Source: CAZUCE01 sp964619265
GTDB lineage: Bacteria; Planctomycetota; UBA1135; GCA-002686595
Length of the DNA stretch: 64,000 bases
Assembly: GCA_964619265.1 (NCBI GenBank)
Contig: CAZUCE010000022.1
Coordinates: 1-64,000 of the forward strand
Direction: 5' to 3'
Shown here: positions 1 to 8,558 of the stretch, in pieces
Layout of the letters: the number at the start of each line of letters is the position of its first letter
Position numbering within the stretch: position 1 is the stretch's first letter
Position numbers and translations under genes: made by a program
Notes under the pieces: generated by a model
Told to the model about the DNA's origin: nothing
The model's database searches: none
What the model saw: only the letters and a program-made list of their open reading frames with translations

Positions 1-702
1 GGAGGCCTCGCCTGCTAGCTGGGGTGCCTCGGGGTCTGCTGGGCGGAGCGGTTCCATGATCTTCCTGTCAGCCATTCGTTCGCGCGCCGTGCCGCTGGGG
101 CGTGCTGCCCAAGTGGACTCCAGCGTAAGCGGACACCCCAGAACGCGGAAGGCCGCGGGTGGGGATCGGTCTTCTGGGAGCGGGATCCTCGCGGAGCTGG
201 GGGCTCTGGAGCCCGGGAGTGCAGCCGGCCAAAATTGGGGCCTTGGGGCTCGGATGGGGGGGCAGTGCATTGACACGGCCCAGGGCCAACCGGACACTGG
301 CTGGCCGCTTTTCGCTCGCTACGCCTCTATTTGGGGGCGGCTTCGCCTTTCCCGGGCGGCTCCCGTTCGTGGAGTCCACCGAGAAGGCCGGCGCTGCTCT
401 GGGCCAGCCCGCGTTCTCGAGGAGCTCCCGATCGATTCAAGTCCGCGCCTTTTCGGTGCGGTCTTTCTGTCGACGGGGATTCCGGTCTCGCGCCCTCCGA
501 TCCTCGGGGGAGCCGAGAAGCAAGGACGTGTACGGCTGCCACGCAATTCAGGCGCAGTGCCGCAAAGCGATTCCCCCCGCGCCACCTCGGCGCCCACCTT
601 ACTTTCTTTCGCGGACCTGTTCGCGAGGGCGGCCCGGCCGAAGCAACCCAATGCTTCCACCGAGTCCCCAAGAACCCACCACTCATCGAGGATCGAGACC
701 CC
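1..702. other. Region upstream of rpsB with no supported gene
   Basis: Several overlapping open frames cross this 0.7 kb on both strands, as expected for GC-rich DNA, but none has a recognisable domain or a plausible start with a ribosome binding site. The frame that runs into rpsB is open far upstream, but homology to ribosomal protein S2 begins only at the GTG at 703. The region probably holds the promoter and leader of the rpsB operon. I could not identify a convincing -35/-10 pair or a leader RNA fold by eye. Confidence 0.5.
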
Positions 703-1608
703 GTGACCCTGAACACCACTGTTCAAGAACTGATCGACGCCGGCGTTCACTTTGGCTGCCACGCTTCGCGCTGGAACCCGAAGATGGCGAAGTACATCCA
801 GGCGCGCCGCAACACGATTCACATCATCGACCTGCGCCACACCGTGCGCGGTCTCCTGCGAGCCCGGAACTTCCTCTACCACATGGCGGCCGACGGCCAG
901 CAGATCCTGTGGGTAGGAACCAAGCGCCAGGTCAAAGGCGTCATCCGCGAAGCGGGCGAGCGCACCGGCATGCCGGTCGTCACCGAGCGCTGGATTGGTG
1001 GCACCCTGACCAACTTCGGCGTGATCCGTTCGCGTCTTCGCCGTCTCGAGGAGCTCGAGCGGATGGAGGAAGACGGCACGATCAACCAGTACTCGAAGAA
1101 GGCGGTCAGCGCCCTGCGCCGCGAGCGTCGCAAGATCGACAGGAACCTGGGCGGCATCCGCGAGATGACCACCATTCCCGGAGCCGTGGTCATCGTGGAC
1201 CCGAGCCGCGAGTACAACGCCGTCCGCGAAGCCCGCAAGATGGGCCTGGCCGTCATCGGCTTGCTCGATACAGATTGCAACCCCGACGGAATTGACATCG
1301 TCATCCCCGGCAACGACGACGCGCTGAAGTCGGTCCGTTTGCTGGTCGAGAACTTGGTCAGCTCGGTGGAGGAAGGCGCGGCCAACTCGCGTGAGTCGAT
1401 GGCCGCGGTCGGTTCAGCCGAACGTGCCGCTGAAGATGCCCTCGAAGGCACCGGCGACGAGCCTCGCCCTACCCGCGGCAACGTGTTGCCCTCCTCCGGC
1501 GACAAGCCGGCCGAAGAAACCGCAGCCGCCGCCCCGGCGGCCGAAGCCGCGCCGACCCCGGCGCCTCCGGTCGAAGGCGGCGCCGAAGCCGCGGCTTCCA
1601 AGGAGTAA
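703..1608 (+). CDS. rpsB: 30S ribosomal protein S2 with long C-terminal tail
   Basis: Small-subunit ribosomal protein S2, which binds late to the 30S head/body junction and is needed for S1 and mRNA binding. Residues 1-228 match the family throughout: the N-terminal AGVHFGC segment, the WNPKM motif, the ERWIGGTLTN segment near residue 95-104, and VIVDPSREYNAVREA near 163-177. The start is the GTG at 703, preceded by GAGGA at 688-692 with good spacing; it gives the usual S2 N-terminus. After residue 228 there is a tail of about 73 residues rich in Ala, Pro and Glu, absent from typical S2 of 230-260 residues. It is the first gene of the conserved order rpsB-tsf-pyrH-frr. Identification is very secure; a role for the tail is unknown. 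Confidence 0.97.
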   Translation: MTLNTTVQELIDAGVHFGCHASRWNPKMAKYIQARRNTIHIIDLRHTVRGLLRARNFLYHMAADGQQILWVGTKRQVKGVIREAGERTGMPVVTERWIGGTLTNFGVIRSRLRRLEELERMEEDGTINQYSKKAVSALRRERRKIDRNLGGIREMTTIPGAVVIVDPSREYNAVREARKMGLAVIGLLDTDCNPDGIDIVIPGNDDALKSVRLLVENLVSSVEEGAANSRESMAAVGSAERAAEDALEGTGDEPRPTRGNVLPSSGDKPAEETAAAAPAAEAAPTPAPPVEGGAEAAASKE

Positions 1609-1868
1609 GCGGCCTCCCTCCAAGGCTCTCCGGATCCGTCCTTGGAGCCCATGGCTCCGGCCGGCTGCCTTGGCAGGCTGGACCCTCGCGCGCACCGGGT
1701 GACTCCTCTCCAAGAGCGAGGCGCCCCCGCGAGCGGCGGCGGTTGCAGCTCCAAGTAGGAACGCCCCACGAACCCGGGGCGACGAGCAAGAGGACGGCCC
1801 TTCGCTTTGCGGACCGCCGTCCGACCTTCCTAACGATTCACGAACCCTCTTTGAACCCGACTTAAGAC

Positions 1869-2720
1869 ATGGCAATCACTGCCGGAATGGTCCGCGAGCT
1901 CCGCGAGAAGAGCGGCGCGGCGATGATGGACTGCAAGAAAGCGTTGGACGCGAGCGGCGGCGATATGGATGCCGCGTTCGATCACCTGCGCAAGGCTGGC
2001 CTCAAGGCCGCTGGTAAGAAAGCCGGCCGCGAGACCTCGGAAGGACGGGTCGCCGCGAAGCTCAGCGAGGATGGACGCTCCGGCTCCATCGTCGCGGTGC
2101 GCTGCGAGACCGACTTCGTTGCCAAGACTCCGGACTTCGGCGCGATGATGGAGGAATACTCCAGCATCGCCCTGAAGGAAGATCTTCCCGATGGAGAGGC
2201 CAAGGAGGCCTTCACCGCGATGTCCGCTTCGGACGGCAACACCGTGGCCGAACATCTCAAGCAAGTCATCGGCAAGCTCGGCGAGAACATCCAGATCGCC
2301 GGCGTGCGCAAGTTCGTCAACGGCAAGGGCTACGTCTCCACCTACGTCCACCACAACGGCATGGTTGGCGCACTGGCTTCGGTCACCACAGAGTCGGCCC
2401 CGGACAAGGCGGCCGAGATCATCCGCCTGCTGTGCCAGCACATCGCGGCCTTCAAGCCCGCCTACGCTCGTCGTGAAGAAGTTCCCGCTACGGAGCTGGA
2501 GCGCGAGCGGAAGGTTCACTTGGAGAGCGAAGAGCTGGCCAAGAAGCCCGAAGAGATCCGCGAGAAGATCGTGAAGGGCAAGCTGGAGAAGTTCTACTCC
2601 GAGATCTGCCTCGTCGAGCAGCCTTGGATCAAGGACGACAAACAGAGCGTGCAGAAGGCCATCGAGGCCGAACTCGGCAAGGGCTCGAAGATCGAGTTCT
2701 TCCAGCTCTACACGATTTGA
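1869..2720 (+). CDS. tsf: Elongation factor Ts
   Basis: Guanine nucleotide exchange factor that releases GDP from EF-Tu in the cytoplasm during translation. The protein has 283 residues, the usual family length. The N-terminal UBA-like three-helix domain (residues 1-45, with SGAAMMDCKKAL) is followed by the EF-Tu contact signature TDFVAKT at residues 81-87, and then the dimerisation/core subdomains. The ATG at 1869 gives the expected N-terminus MAITAGMVRELRE. It lies 260 bp after rpsB, an unusually wide gap for this pair, and in the same orientation as pyrH and frr. Co-transcription with rpsB is inferred from the conserved order. Confidence 0.97.
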   Translation: MAITAGMVRELREKSGAAMMDCKKALDASGGDMDAAFDHLRKAGLKAAGKKAGRETSEGRVAAKLSEDGRSGSIVAVRCETDFVAKTPDFGAMMEEYSSIALKEDLPDGEAKEAFTAMSASDGNTVAEHLKQVIGKLGENIQIAGVRKFVNGKGYVSTYVHHNGMVGALASVTTESAPDKAAEIIRLLCQHIAAFKPAYARREEVPATELERERKVHLESEELAKKPEEIREKIVKGKLEKFYSEICLVEQPWIKDDKQSVQKAIEAELGKGSKIEFFQLYTI

Positions 2721-2952
2721 CGCGGAACAGCCCGGAGCCTGGGCACCCCCCCGGGTTTCGGCTGCCGCTCGGGCCGCCCTGCAGGCGGGGAGCCTGCTGC
2801 GGATCCAAGGGACCGTTCCTGATCGCGAGTCGGATGGGCCGGTTCCGTTCGCCAGTTGGCTGGCTGCTGGGGGTGTTTGTGGCAACTTGCCTTCTCTGTC
2901 TCCCCCCGAGCGAACCCCTCGGCTTCCGTTTCCTCTTCCAAAGGTCTCCCGC

Positions 2953-3666
2953 GTGAGCTACCAGCGAATCCTGCTCAAGCTGTCCGGCGAGGCACTGGGC
3001 GATCCCAAGGCCGGGCACGGCCTCGACCCCGACATGATCGGGCGCATCGCCGCCGAGGTCTCGGACCTCGCCAAGTCCGGTGTCCAGGTCGCCCTGGTCT
3101 GTGGGGGCGGCAACATCCTTCGTGGCGCCGAGTTCTCGATGCTCGGCACGAACCGGGCCAGCGCGGACTACATGGGCATGCTCGGGACCGTGATCAACGG
3201 GGTCGCGCTGGCGGAAGCCATCGAAGCCAAGGGTGGAGAAGCACGCCTGATGTCGGCGATCACGATCCGGCAGGTGGCCGAGCCGTTTGTGCGCAGGCGT
3301 GCCTTGCGTCACCTGGAAAAAGGCCGAGTGGTCGTGCTGGCCGGTGGAACCGGCAACCCCTTCTTCACCACGGACACCGCGGCGTCCCTGCGGGCGTCCG
3401 AACTGTCCTGCGAAGTCCTGCTCAAAGCCACCAAAGTCGACGGCGTCTACACCGCGGACCCCAAGAAGGACCCGACTGCGACCAAGATCGATCGACTCGA
3501 GTACATGGAAGTCCTCCAGCGCGGCCTGCGCGTAATGGACTCCACCGCGATCACCCTGTGCATGGAAAAATCCCTGCCGGTGGTCGTATTTGACATGTTC
3601 ACGCCCGGAAACATCGCGCGGGTCGCGGCCGGGGAGAACCTTGGCACGACCATCCAGGCTTCCTGA
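2953..3666 (+). CDS. pyrH: UMP kinase
   Basis: Bacterial UMP kinase of the amino-acid kinase fold; converts UMP + ATP to UDP + ADP in pyrimidine nucleotide synthesis and is typically hexameric and GTP-regulated. Visible features are the N-terminal KLSGEAL phosphate-binding motif (residues 9-15), CGGGNI at 50-55, and AGGTGNPFFTTDTAA at 130-144, all diagnostic. The frame is open upstream, but the GTG at 2953 gives the correct N-terminus (MSYQRILLKLSGE) at 237 residues and has AAAGG about 10 bases upstream. It ends 19 bp before frr, so the two are very likely co-transcribed. Confidence 0.96.
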   Translation: MSYQRILLKLSGEALGDPKAGHGLDPDMIGRIAAEVSDLAKSGVQVALVCGGGNILRGAEFSMLGTNRASADYMGMLGTVINGVALAEAIEAKGGEARLMSAITIRQVAEPFVRRRALRHLEKGRVVVLAGGTGNPFFTTDTAASLRASELSCEVLLKATKVDGVYTADPKKDPTATKIDRLEYMEVLQRGLRVMDSTAITLCMEKSLPVVVFDMFTPGNIARVAAGENLGTTIQAS

Positions 3667-3685
3667 CCCCTCTCCAATTCCTTCC

Positions 3686-4243
3686 ATGTCCTACGACAAC
3701 GTCCTCAAGGACACGAAGCAGTCCTTCGAGAAGTCCTTGCAGCACCTCGGCACCGTCCTGCAGAGCATTCGGACCGGCCGGGCGACTTCGGCCTTGGTCG
3801 ACAACATCCGCGTCGACTACTACGGAACGCCGACTCCGGTTTCCCAGGTTGCGGCCGTGACGATTCCTGAGCCGCGTCTGATCATGATCAAGCCCTTCGA
3901 CGGCTCGATCATGAAGGAGCTCGGCAAGGCGGTTGCAAAGAGTGACCTCGGAATCGTCCCCCAAGATGACGGCAAAGTCATGCGCCTCGCCCTGCCGGCC
4001 CTCTCCGGGGAGCAGCGCGACAAGTTTGCGGCGCTCGTCAAGGACAAGTGCGAGGAAGCGCGGGTCTCGATGCGGAACGCGCGGCGAGACGCCAACAAAG
4101 AAGCCGACGGACTCCTGAAATCCAGCGAGATCACCGAGGACGACAACAAACGCCTCCACGGCGAGATCCAGGACCTTCTCAAAGAGTTCGAGAAGAAGGT
4201 CGACGAGGTGCTGGCCAAGAAGGTCGCCGAGATCAAGGAATAG
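3686..4243 (+). CDS. frr: Ribosome recycling factor
   Basis: Ribosome recycling factor, which with EF-G splits post-termination ribosomes into subunits. It is 185 residues, the standard length. The tRNA-mimic fold is supported by the RTGRA motif at residues 29-33, VDYYGTPTPV, the LIMIKPFD segment and the basic C-terminal helical arm ending in KKVAEIKE. The ATG at 3686 was chosen because it gives the family's standard N-terminus; the frame extends upstream into pyrH without homology. Last gene of the rpsB-tsf-pyrH-frr group. Confidence 0.97.
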   Translation: MSYDNVLKDTKQSFEKSLQHLGTVLQSIRTGRATSALVDNIRVDYYGTPTPVSQVAAVTIPEPRLIMIKPFDGSIMKELGKAVAKSDLGIVPQDDGKVMRLALPALSGEQRDKFAALVKDKCEEARVSMRNARRDANKEADGLLKSSEITEDDNKRLHGEIQDLLKEFEKKVDEVLAKKVAEIKE

Positions 4244-4493
4244 CGGAACTTGTGGGGCCGAGCGGCCACCGCCTCGCCCCCCCGCGGGCTTCCCCGGCCA
4301 TGCCGAGGAGGCCCTTGGCGAGTGGCTGCCGGTCCCTTTTTTCGCTGCCGTCGCGCCTGCAACTCAAGCCCTGCGGAACCAGGCCGAACCGGTCGCCCCA
4401 TGGGCGGCGGGCGTTCGAGCTGGATTTCTTCGCAAGCTCTCCGGGCTGGGGGCTTCCTTTCGCGAACTCGGTCGCTATTCTGAGGCCATCGGT

Positions 4494-4566
4494 GGGTGCA
4501 TAGCTCAGTTGGTAGAGCAACTGGCTTTTAACCAGTAGGTCCCAGGTTCGAGCCCTGGTGCACTCA
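4494..4566 (+). tRNA. tRNA-Lys (anticodon UUU)
   Basis: A 73-nt cloverleaf: acceptor stem GGGTGCA pairs with TGCACTC (one G-T pair), followed by discriminator A. The D arm is of GCTCAGTTGGTAGAGC type, the anticodon stem is ACTGG/CCAGT with loop CTTTTAA (anticodon TTT), and the T arm contains GGTTCGAGCCC. CCA is not encoded. A possible -10 box TATTCT lies at 4476-4481, without a clear -35. Confidence 0.95.
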
Positions 4567-4712
4567 CCCCTCTCTCCTTCTTGCGGCCGGTACTGGTTCC
4601 GGCGACGTCTAGTGGAGAGGACCGAACGGAGCTTGGCAGGCGTGTCCTGCGGACAGGTGTAGCTCCCTCCTGGGCGTGGGCGAAGCAGCCGCGCTGGCCG
4701 CACAGGCTCGGG

Positions 4713-5615
4713 TTAAAGGCGATCCACCGGGACGGTGCGAAGGCCGCCCATTCGGTGATAAGCCTCGGCCCAGTAAAAGGCGCTGAACGTACCGGCGAAC
4801 GGAATTAGGCAGAGCCACGCGAACAACCCCCCATCGTCAAACAGGTCGTACAGGACTCCGAAGGCCAGAAAGCCGAAGCCGAACAAGAAGCCGGTCCATC
4901 CGGCCACCACCTTGGCCGATCGCGAAGGGGAAGCGCACAAGAGTCGCCAGCCGTGCTGGAACGCGCTGGCAGCCCCCCGGTTGTTGGCGGCCAGGCTCTG
5001 GATCGCGAGCTGGGTGCAAGCGTCGAGGGTCATGCCGTAGACCAGCGCCAGGAGATAGACGGGGGAAAGCAGCAGGAGCGTTGCGAACAGCTGGAAGCCG
5101 TCGGCCGTGGTGAACGCGAACAGTTCGGAAGCCCAAGCAGCGGGCAGCAGCAGCAGACTCAAGGTGAGCGAGCCCAGGATGAATCGCGTGGCGAGCAGCG
5201 GAATGGAGGCCCGCCAGCGGTCCTTGGCAAAACTCAGCACCGGGCGCATGGCCACACCCGCGCGAACCGCTTGGGCGAAGGCCGCCAGCGCCGTACCGAA
5301 GCGCGACCGAAGAAGTAGGGAGGCACCGAGAACCAACGCCATGCCCAGGAGGCCATCGATGTTTGGCCACTCAAGCGGCGTCAGGATCGGCCACACCTCG
5401 ACCAGGTCGTCGAGCGGGTCGCTGCGATCCCGGCTGCTCAGGTAGTAGAGCGGGAACGGGAACAGCCACGCGACCCACCACGCGCGCTTGTGATTCCAGG
5501 CCAGGTCCGCGAGGCGTGCGACCTCCGCACCGATTTCCGCACCGACCTCCGCACTGGATTCGGCGGAAGCTGCCCTCGAGGGAGTGGCGATGCTGGAGGA
5601 GGTCTTGGAATTCAA
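4713..5615 (-). CDS. Polytopic membrane protein of unknown function
   Basis: A 300-residue protein I do not recognise as a named family. After a polar N-terminus of about 45 residues, there are roughly five to six hydrophobic stretches: WWVAWLFPFPLYYL, a segment around GLLGMALVLGASLLL, the long LTLSLLLLPAAWASELF run, LLLLSPVYLLALVYGM, a glycine/phenylalanine-rich segment GWTGFLFGFGFLAFGVL, and a C-terminal LCLIPFAGTFSAFYW. It is therefore an integral inner-membrane protein. The only upstream start in frame is a TTG at 5615; a start further in is possible. The stop is TAA at 4713. It lies downstream of pepP on the same strand. Confidence 0.7.
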   Translation of the reverse strand: MNSKTSSSIATPSRAASAESSAEVGAEIGAEVARLADLAWNHKRAWWVAWLFPFPLYYLSSRDRSDPLDDLVEVWPILTPLEWPNIDGLLGMALVLGASLLLRSRFGTALAAFAQAVRAGVAMRPVLSFAKDRWRASIPLLATRFILGSLTLSLLLLPAAWASELFAFTTADGFQLFATLLLLSPVYLLALVYGMTLDACTQLAIQSLAANNRGAASAFQHGWRLLCASPSRSAKVVAGWTGFLFGFGFLAFGVLYDLFDDGGLFAWLCLIPFAGTFSAFYWAEAYHRMGGLRTVPVDRL

Positions 5616-5690
5616 GGGGGCTCAGGGGGGCGTGCTGGGAGGGTCTGCGGCCACTACGCGGATCTATTTTCGCTAGGGGCCGCGGGGTCG

Positions 5691-7034
5691 TCAGCGAGCG
5701 CTAGCCAGCTCCCCGCAAACGGCAGCCTCCACGTCCGCGATTTCCTTCGGGATCTGCCCGGTCAGGTTCTCGTGCCCCGCTTCGGTCACCAGAATGTCGT
5801 CCTCGATGCGTACGCCGATGCCGCGCCAACGGGCCTCGACACTCTCATCATCCGGCGCGATGTAGAGGCCCGGCTCGATGGTCGTGATCATGCCCGGCTC
5901 GAAGGGCCGCGACTTGCCGTCGCGTGCGTAGGAGCCGCAGTCGTGCACGTCGATGCCGAGCCAGTGGCCGGTTTTGTGCATGAAAAAGCGCGTGTAGCTC
6001 TTGGACTCAAGGACCTCCTCGAGGCTGCCTTTCAGAAGCCCGAGGTCGAGCAAGCCGCGGCTCAGGACATCGACCGAGACGGCGTGAGGAGCCAGGAAGT
6101 CAGCCCCGGGCTTCACCGCTTCGATGCCGCGCTTCTCGGCCTCCAGAACCAGTTCGTAGATCGCTTTTTGCTCGGGGCTGAAGGACCCTGAAACCGGGAA
6201 GGTGCGCGTCACGTCGCTGGCGTAGCAGTCGATCTCGCAGCCCGCGTCGATCAGCACGAGGTCGCCCTGGCGCAGCGGCGCGTCGTTGTCGTTGTAGTGC
6301 AGGATGCAGGCGTTGGCGCCACCGGCCACGATGTTGTTGTAAGCCTCGGCTCCGCGAGCGCCCAGGAAGTGGGAGATCAAGCAGGCGTCGAGCTCCGACT
6401 CGTTCTCCGCGCGGGCGCTGAGACCCATCGCTGCGATGTGCGCGCGGGTCGTGACTGCGGCGGCCCTTCGAATGACGTCCACCTCGGCGGGGGACTTGAG
6501 GAGACGCAGTTCATGGAGGATGCTGCTGGGGTCCACCAACGACCCAGGGGCGACGACTCCGCCCCGGACCCGGGCGCGCAGTTGATCCAAGCTGCGCAGC
6601 ACGTTTCCGTCGCGCGATTCGTCGTCGCCGCTGCGATAAACGACGCCGTCGTAGCCGCGCAGTAGATCTCCGAGCGCACCCCACAGCTCTTCGAGCGGGC
6701 GCGCCTCGTCCACGCCAACCACCTCGGGCGCGCGTTCCACGCCAAGTCGCAGGCCGGTCCAGGTTTCCTCGGAGGGCACGCGCGGCCGCAGGAACAGCAC
6801 GCTCTCGCCATCCTCACGACCGGGGAGCAGCACCAGCACCGAGCCGGGCTCGCGGAAGCCCGTTAGGTACCAGAAGTCGCTGCCCGGCCGAAAGCGGTAC
6901 TCGCAGTCGTGGTTGCGCGTCTTTGCGGTGTTCGTGAAGACGACCGCGCACAGGTTCCGCTCGCGCAGCTCAGCGAGGTAGCGCTCGCGCTGGGCGGAGT
7001 ACATCGAGGGAATCGGAGCGTCGGGGGCGGTCAT
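5691..7034 (-). CDS. pepP: Xaa-Pro aminopeptidase (M24B)
   Basis: Cytoplasmic metallo-aminopeptidase that removes N-terminal residues preceding proline. At 447 residues it matches PepP of the M24B group. The N-terminal creatinase-like domain (about 1-170) precedes the pita-bread catalytic domain. All five metal ligands can be assigned: D263 (LIDAG), D274 (YASDVTRTF), H357 (KTGHWLGID), E387 (TTIEPGLY) and E411 (GVRIEDD), plus H364 in the VHD segment. The start ATG at 7034 gives an N-terminal MYSAQRERYLAEL a few residues in, typical of PepP. It is the middle of three minus-strand genes. Confidence 0.92.
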   Translation of the reverse strand: MTAPDAPIPSMYSAQRERYLAELRERNLCAVVFTNTAKTRNHDCEYRFRPGSDFWYLTGFREPGSVLVLLPGREDGESVLFLRPRVPSEETWTGLRLGVERAPEVVGVDEARPLEELWGALGDLLRGYDGVVYRSGDDESRDGNVLRSLDQLRARVRGGVVAPGSLVDPSSILHELRLLKSPAEVDVIRRAAAVTTRAHIAAMGLSARAENESELDACLISHFLGARGAEAYNNIVAGGANACILHYNDNDAPLRQGDLVLIDAGCEIDCYASDVTRTFPVSGSFSPEQKAIYELVLEAEKRGIEAVKPGADFLAPHAVSVDVLSRGLLDLGLLKGSLEEVLESKSYTRFFMHKTGHWLGIDVHDCGSYARDGKSRPFEPGMITTIEPGLYIAPDDESVEARWRGIGVRIEDDILVTEAGHENLTGQIPKEIADVEAAVCGELASAR

Positions 7035-7080
7035 CGGAGAGCGGGGAAGGAGGGGAACGGGGCGGACTCGATCGAGGGGG

Positions 7081-8214
7081 TCAGCGGCGCTCTGCCACTT
7101 GTTCGAGCAGGTCGAGCAGACGAGCGAGCTTGGTCGGTCGGCCGGGGTTGGGCAAGAGGCTAAAGCGGACCGGAGAGGGGCCTGTGTGCCCCAGCTTTGG
7201 CGCGTTCACCCCTAGAACTCGGCAGCGCACCCCGCAGGCGATTTCGATCGCTTGCGCTAGGCCGGCGAGCCGGGTGTAGGCGGGATCGGAACGGTCGAGG
7301 ATCAGTTCCAGCCCGGCGTGTTCGAGTTGGCCGGTCAAGCCAGGCGGCGCGACGGTGGGGCCACCGGATTCGGCGCGCTGGAAGCGACCCCACAAGCGCC
7401 AGGGATCCTCGGCGATGGCGTCCAGCACGACCGGATGGGCTGCCCCTGTTTCGGGCTGCCGATCCCAGTCGGCGTATTCGGCGTGGGCCGCGAAGCCGGG
7501 CGGCACGGGAATGACTCCCTTGGCGTGTGCGGAGCCGGAAAGCGTCTCGAAGCGCAGATCGACACCGTCGATGCGCAGGTCGACCGTGAAATCGCAGCGG
7601 GCTGCGCCAACCGCGAGACCGGCGAGGGACATCGAGCGAGCTTCGAGCAAGAAGTCCGGATCGGGGGCCCCAAGCGGCGGCGGCAGCGCGGGTCGCAGGA
7701 GCGTCCCCTCGGGCAGCGGGCCCGGCCGGCCTCCGGCCAGCGCTTCGTTGCCTGCCGGAACCCCGGGGAAGAACTGGGGAAGCACGCCCGCCGCGGACGC
7801 CGGAGACCGCCGCGCCAGCTCGGCGAGCTGGCGCCAGGCCGTTTCATCGCGGCCTTGGGCGAGGGTCAACAGCGCTAGCTCGGCCAGCTCGGCGGACGGC
7901 AGCGGACTTTCGGCGCGCCCTACCACCAGCTCGGCCCAGCGGCGCCAAGGGGTTCCCGCTTCCCAGGCGGGGTGGTCGTCCTCAGGGGGCCACAGAATCT
8001 CCGGAGCTTGTTCGGGCTCGACTTCGGGGCCGATGCCGCGGAGCGCGTCGCCGATCTCGCCAGCGGGCCACGTGAAGCCTTGCGGAGCCTCGAGGTCTGC
8101 CGGTTCGGTCCCGTTCGGGAGCAGAGCGACCCCGCAGAACAACAGGCCAGCTCGGGCCAGGTCGATCCCAGGGAGAGCCGGCGCGGACCGGAGAAGCGGA
8201 GGGCCAAAGATCAC
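7081..8214 (-). CDS. Hypothetical protein, 377 residues
   Basis: I do not recognise this protein. It starts with GTG at 8214 and is rich in Ala, Pro, Leu and Glu. There is a hydrophobic segment near residues 20-35 (ARAGLLFCGVALLP) but no clear signal peptidase site. A helical, tandem-repeat-like part lies around 110-160 (LAELALLTLAQGRDETAWRQ and similar). The C-terminal third (RCRVLGVN, KLARLLDLLEQV) is globular in character. It ends 47 bp before pepP in the same orientation, so the two may be co-transcribed. The third-position GC bias supports coding on this strand, although large frames exist on the opposite strand too. Confidence 0.6.
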   Translation of the reverse strand: MIFGPPLLRSAPALPGIDLARAGLLFCGVALLPNGTEPADLEAPQGFTWPAGEIGDALRGIGPEVEPEQAPEILWPPEDDHPAWEAGTPWRRWAELVVGRAESPLPSAELAELALLTLAQGRDETAWRQLAELARRSPASAAGVLPQFFPGVPAGNEALAGGRPGPLPEGTLLRPALPPPLGAPDPDFLLEARSMSLAGLAVGAARCDFTVDLRIDGVDLRFETLSGSAHAKGVIPVPPGFAAHAEYADWDRQPETGAAHPVVLDAIAEDPWRLWGRFQRAESGGPTVAPPGLTGQLEHAGLELILDRSDPAYTRLAGLAQAIEIACGVRCRVLGVNAPKLGHTGPSPVRFSLLPNPGRPTKLARLLDLLEQVAERR

Positions 8215-8291
8215 CCGCCCAGGTTAGCTCCGGAGCCAGCGGGTTGCCCGCCTGCTACTCTTCTCCGCACGCCATCGAGCCTCCCGACACC

Positions 8292-8540
8292 ATGATCGAA
8301 AAAGACCTCCTCGACATCCTCGCCTGCCCTGAGACCCACCAGCGTCTCGCCGAGGCCCGCGCCCCGATGCTCAAGTCCGTCAACGCCCGCATCTCTGCGG
8401 GCGAGCTCAAAAATGTGGGGGGCGAGGCCGTGACCGACCCGCTGGAGGGCGGACTGGTCCGCGAGGACAACCAGATCCTCTACCCGATCCGCGATGGCAT
8501 CCCCGTCTTGCTGATCCACGAGGGTCTGCCGCTCGAGTAG
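8292..8540 (+). CDS. Trm112-like small protein
   Basis: An 82-residue protein of the Trm112/YcaR type. The N-terminus IEKDLLDILACPETHQRL corresponds to the family's LLDILACPxC opening, and the C-terminal part ILYPIRDGIPVLL is the conserved strand-turn-strand. In many members two CxxC pairs bind zinc; here only the first Cys (ACPET) remains, so this copy probably does not bind zinc. Bacterial members are small, poorly characterised proteins; eukaryotic Trm112 activates methyltransferases. The ATG at 8292 begins exactly at the homologous region. It is 18 bp upstream of the EboE-like gene and probably in one transcript with it. Confidence 0.82.
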   Translation: MIEKDLLDILACPETHQRLAEARAPMLKSVNARISAGELKNVGGEAVTDPLEGGLVREDNQILYPIRDGIPVLLIHEGLPLE

Positions 8541-8558
8541 CGCAAAGGCGACTCTCGC

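Noticed and set aside
56..1295. Long overlapping frames upstream of and inside rpsB on both strands
   Set aside because: They have Arg/Pro/Ser-rich low-complexity translations, overlap the certain rpsB gene or lack any start signal, and show no recognisable domain.
4244..4493. Rho-independent terminator after frr
   Set aside because: GC-rich inverted stretches occur, but none gives a clear long stem, and there is no T tract.
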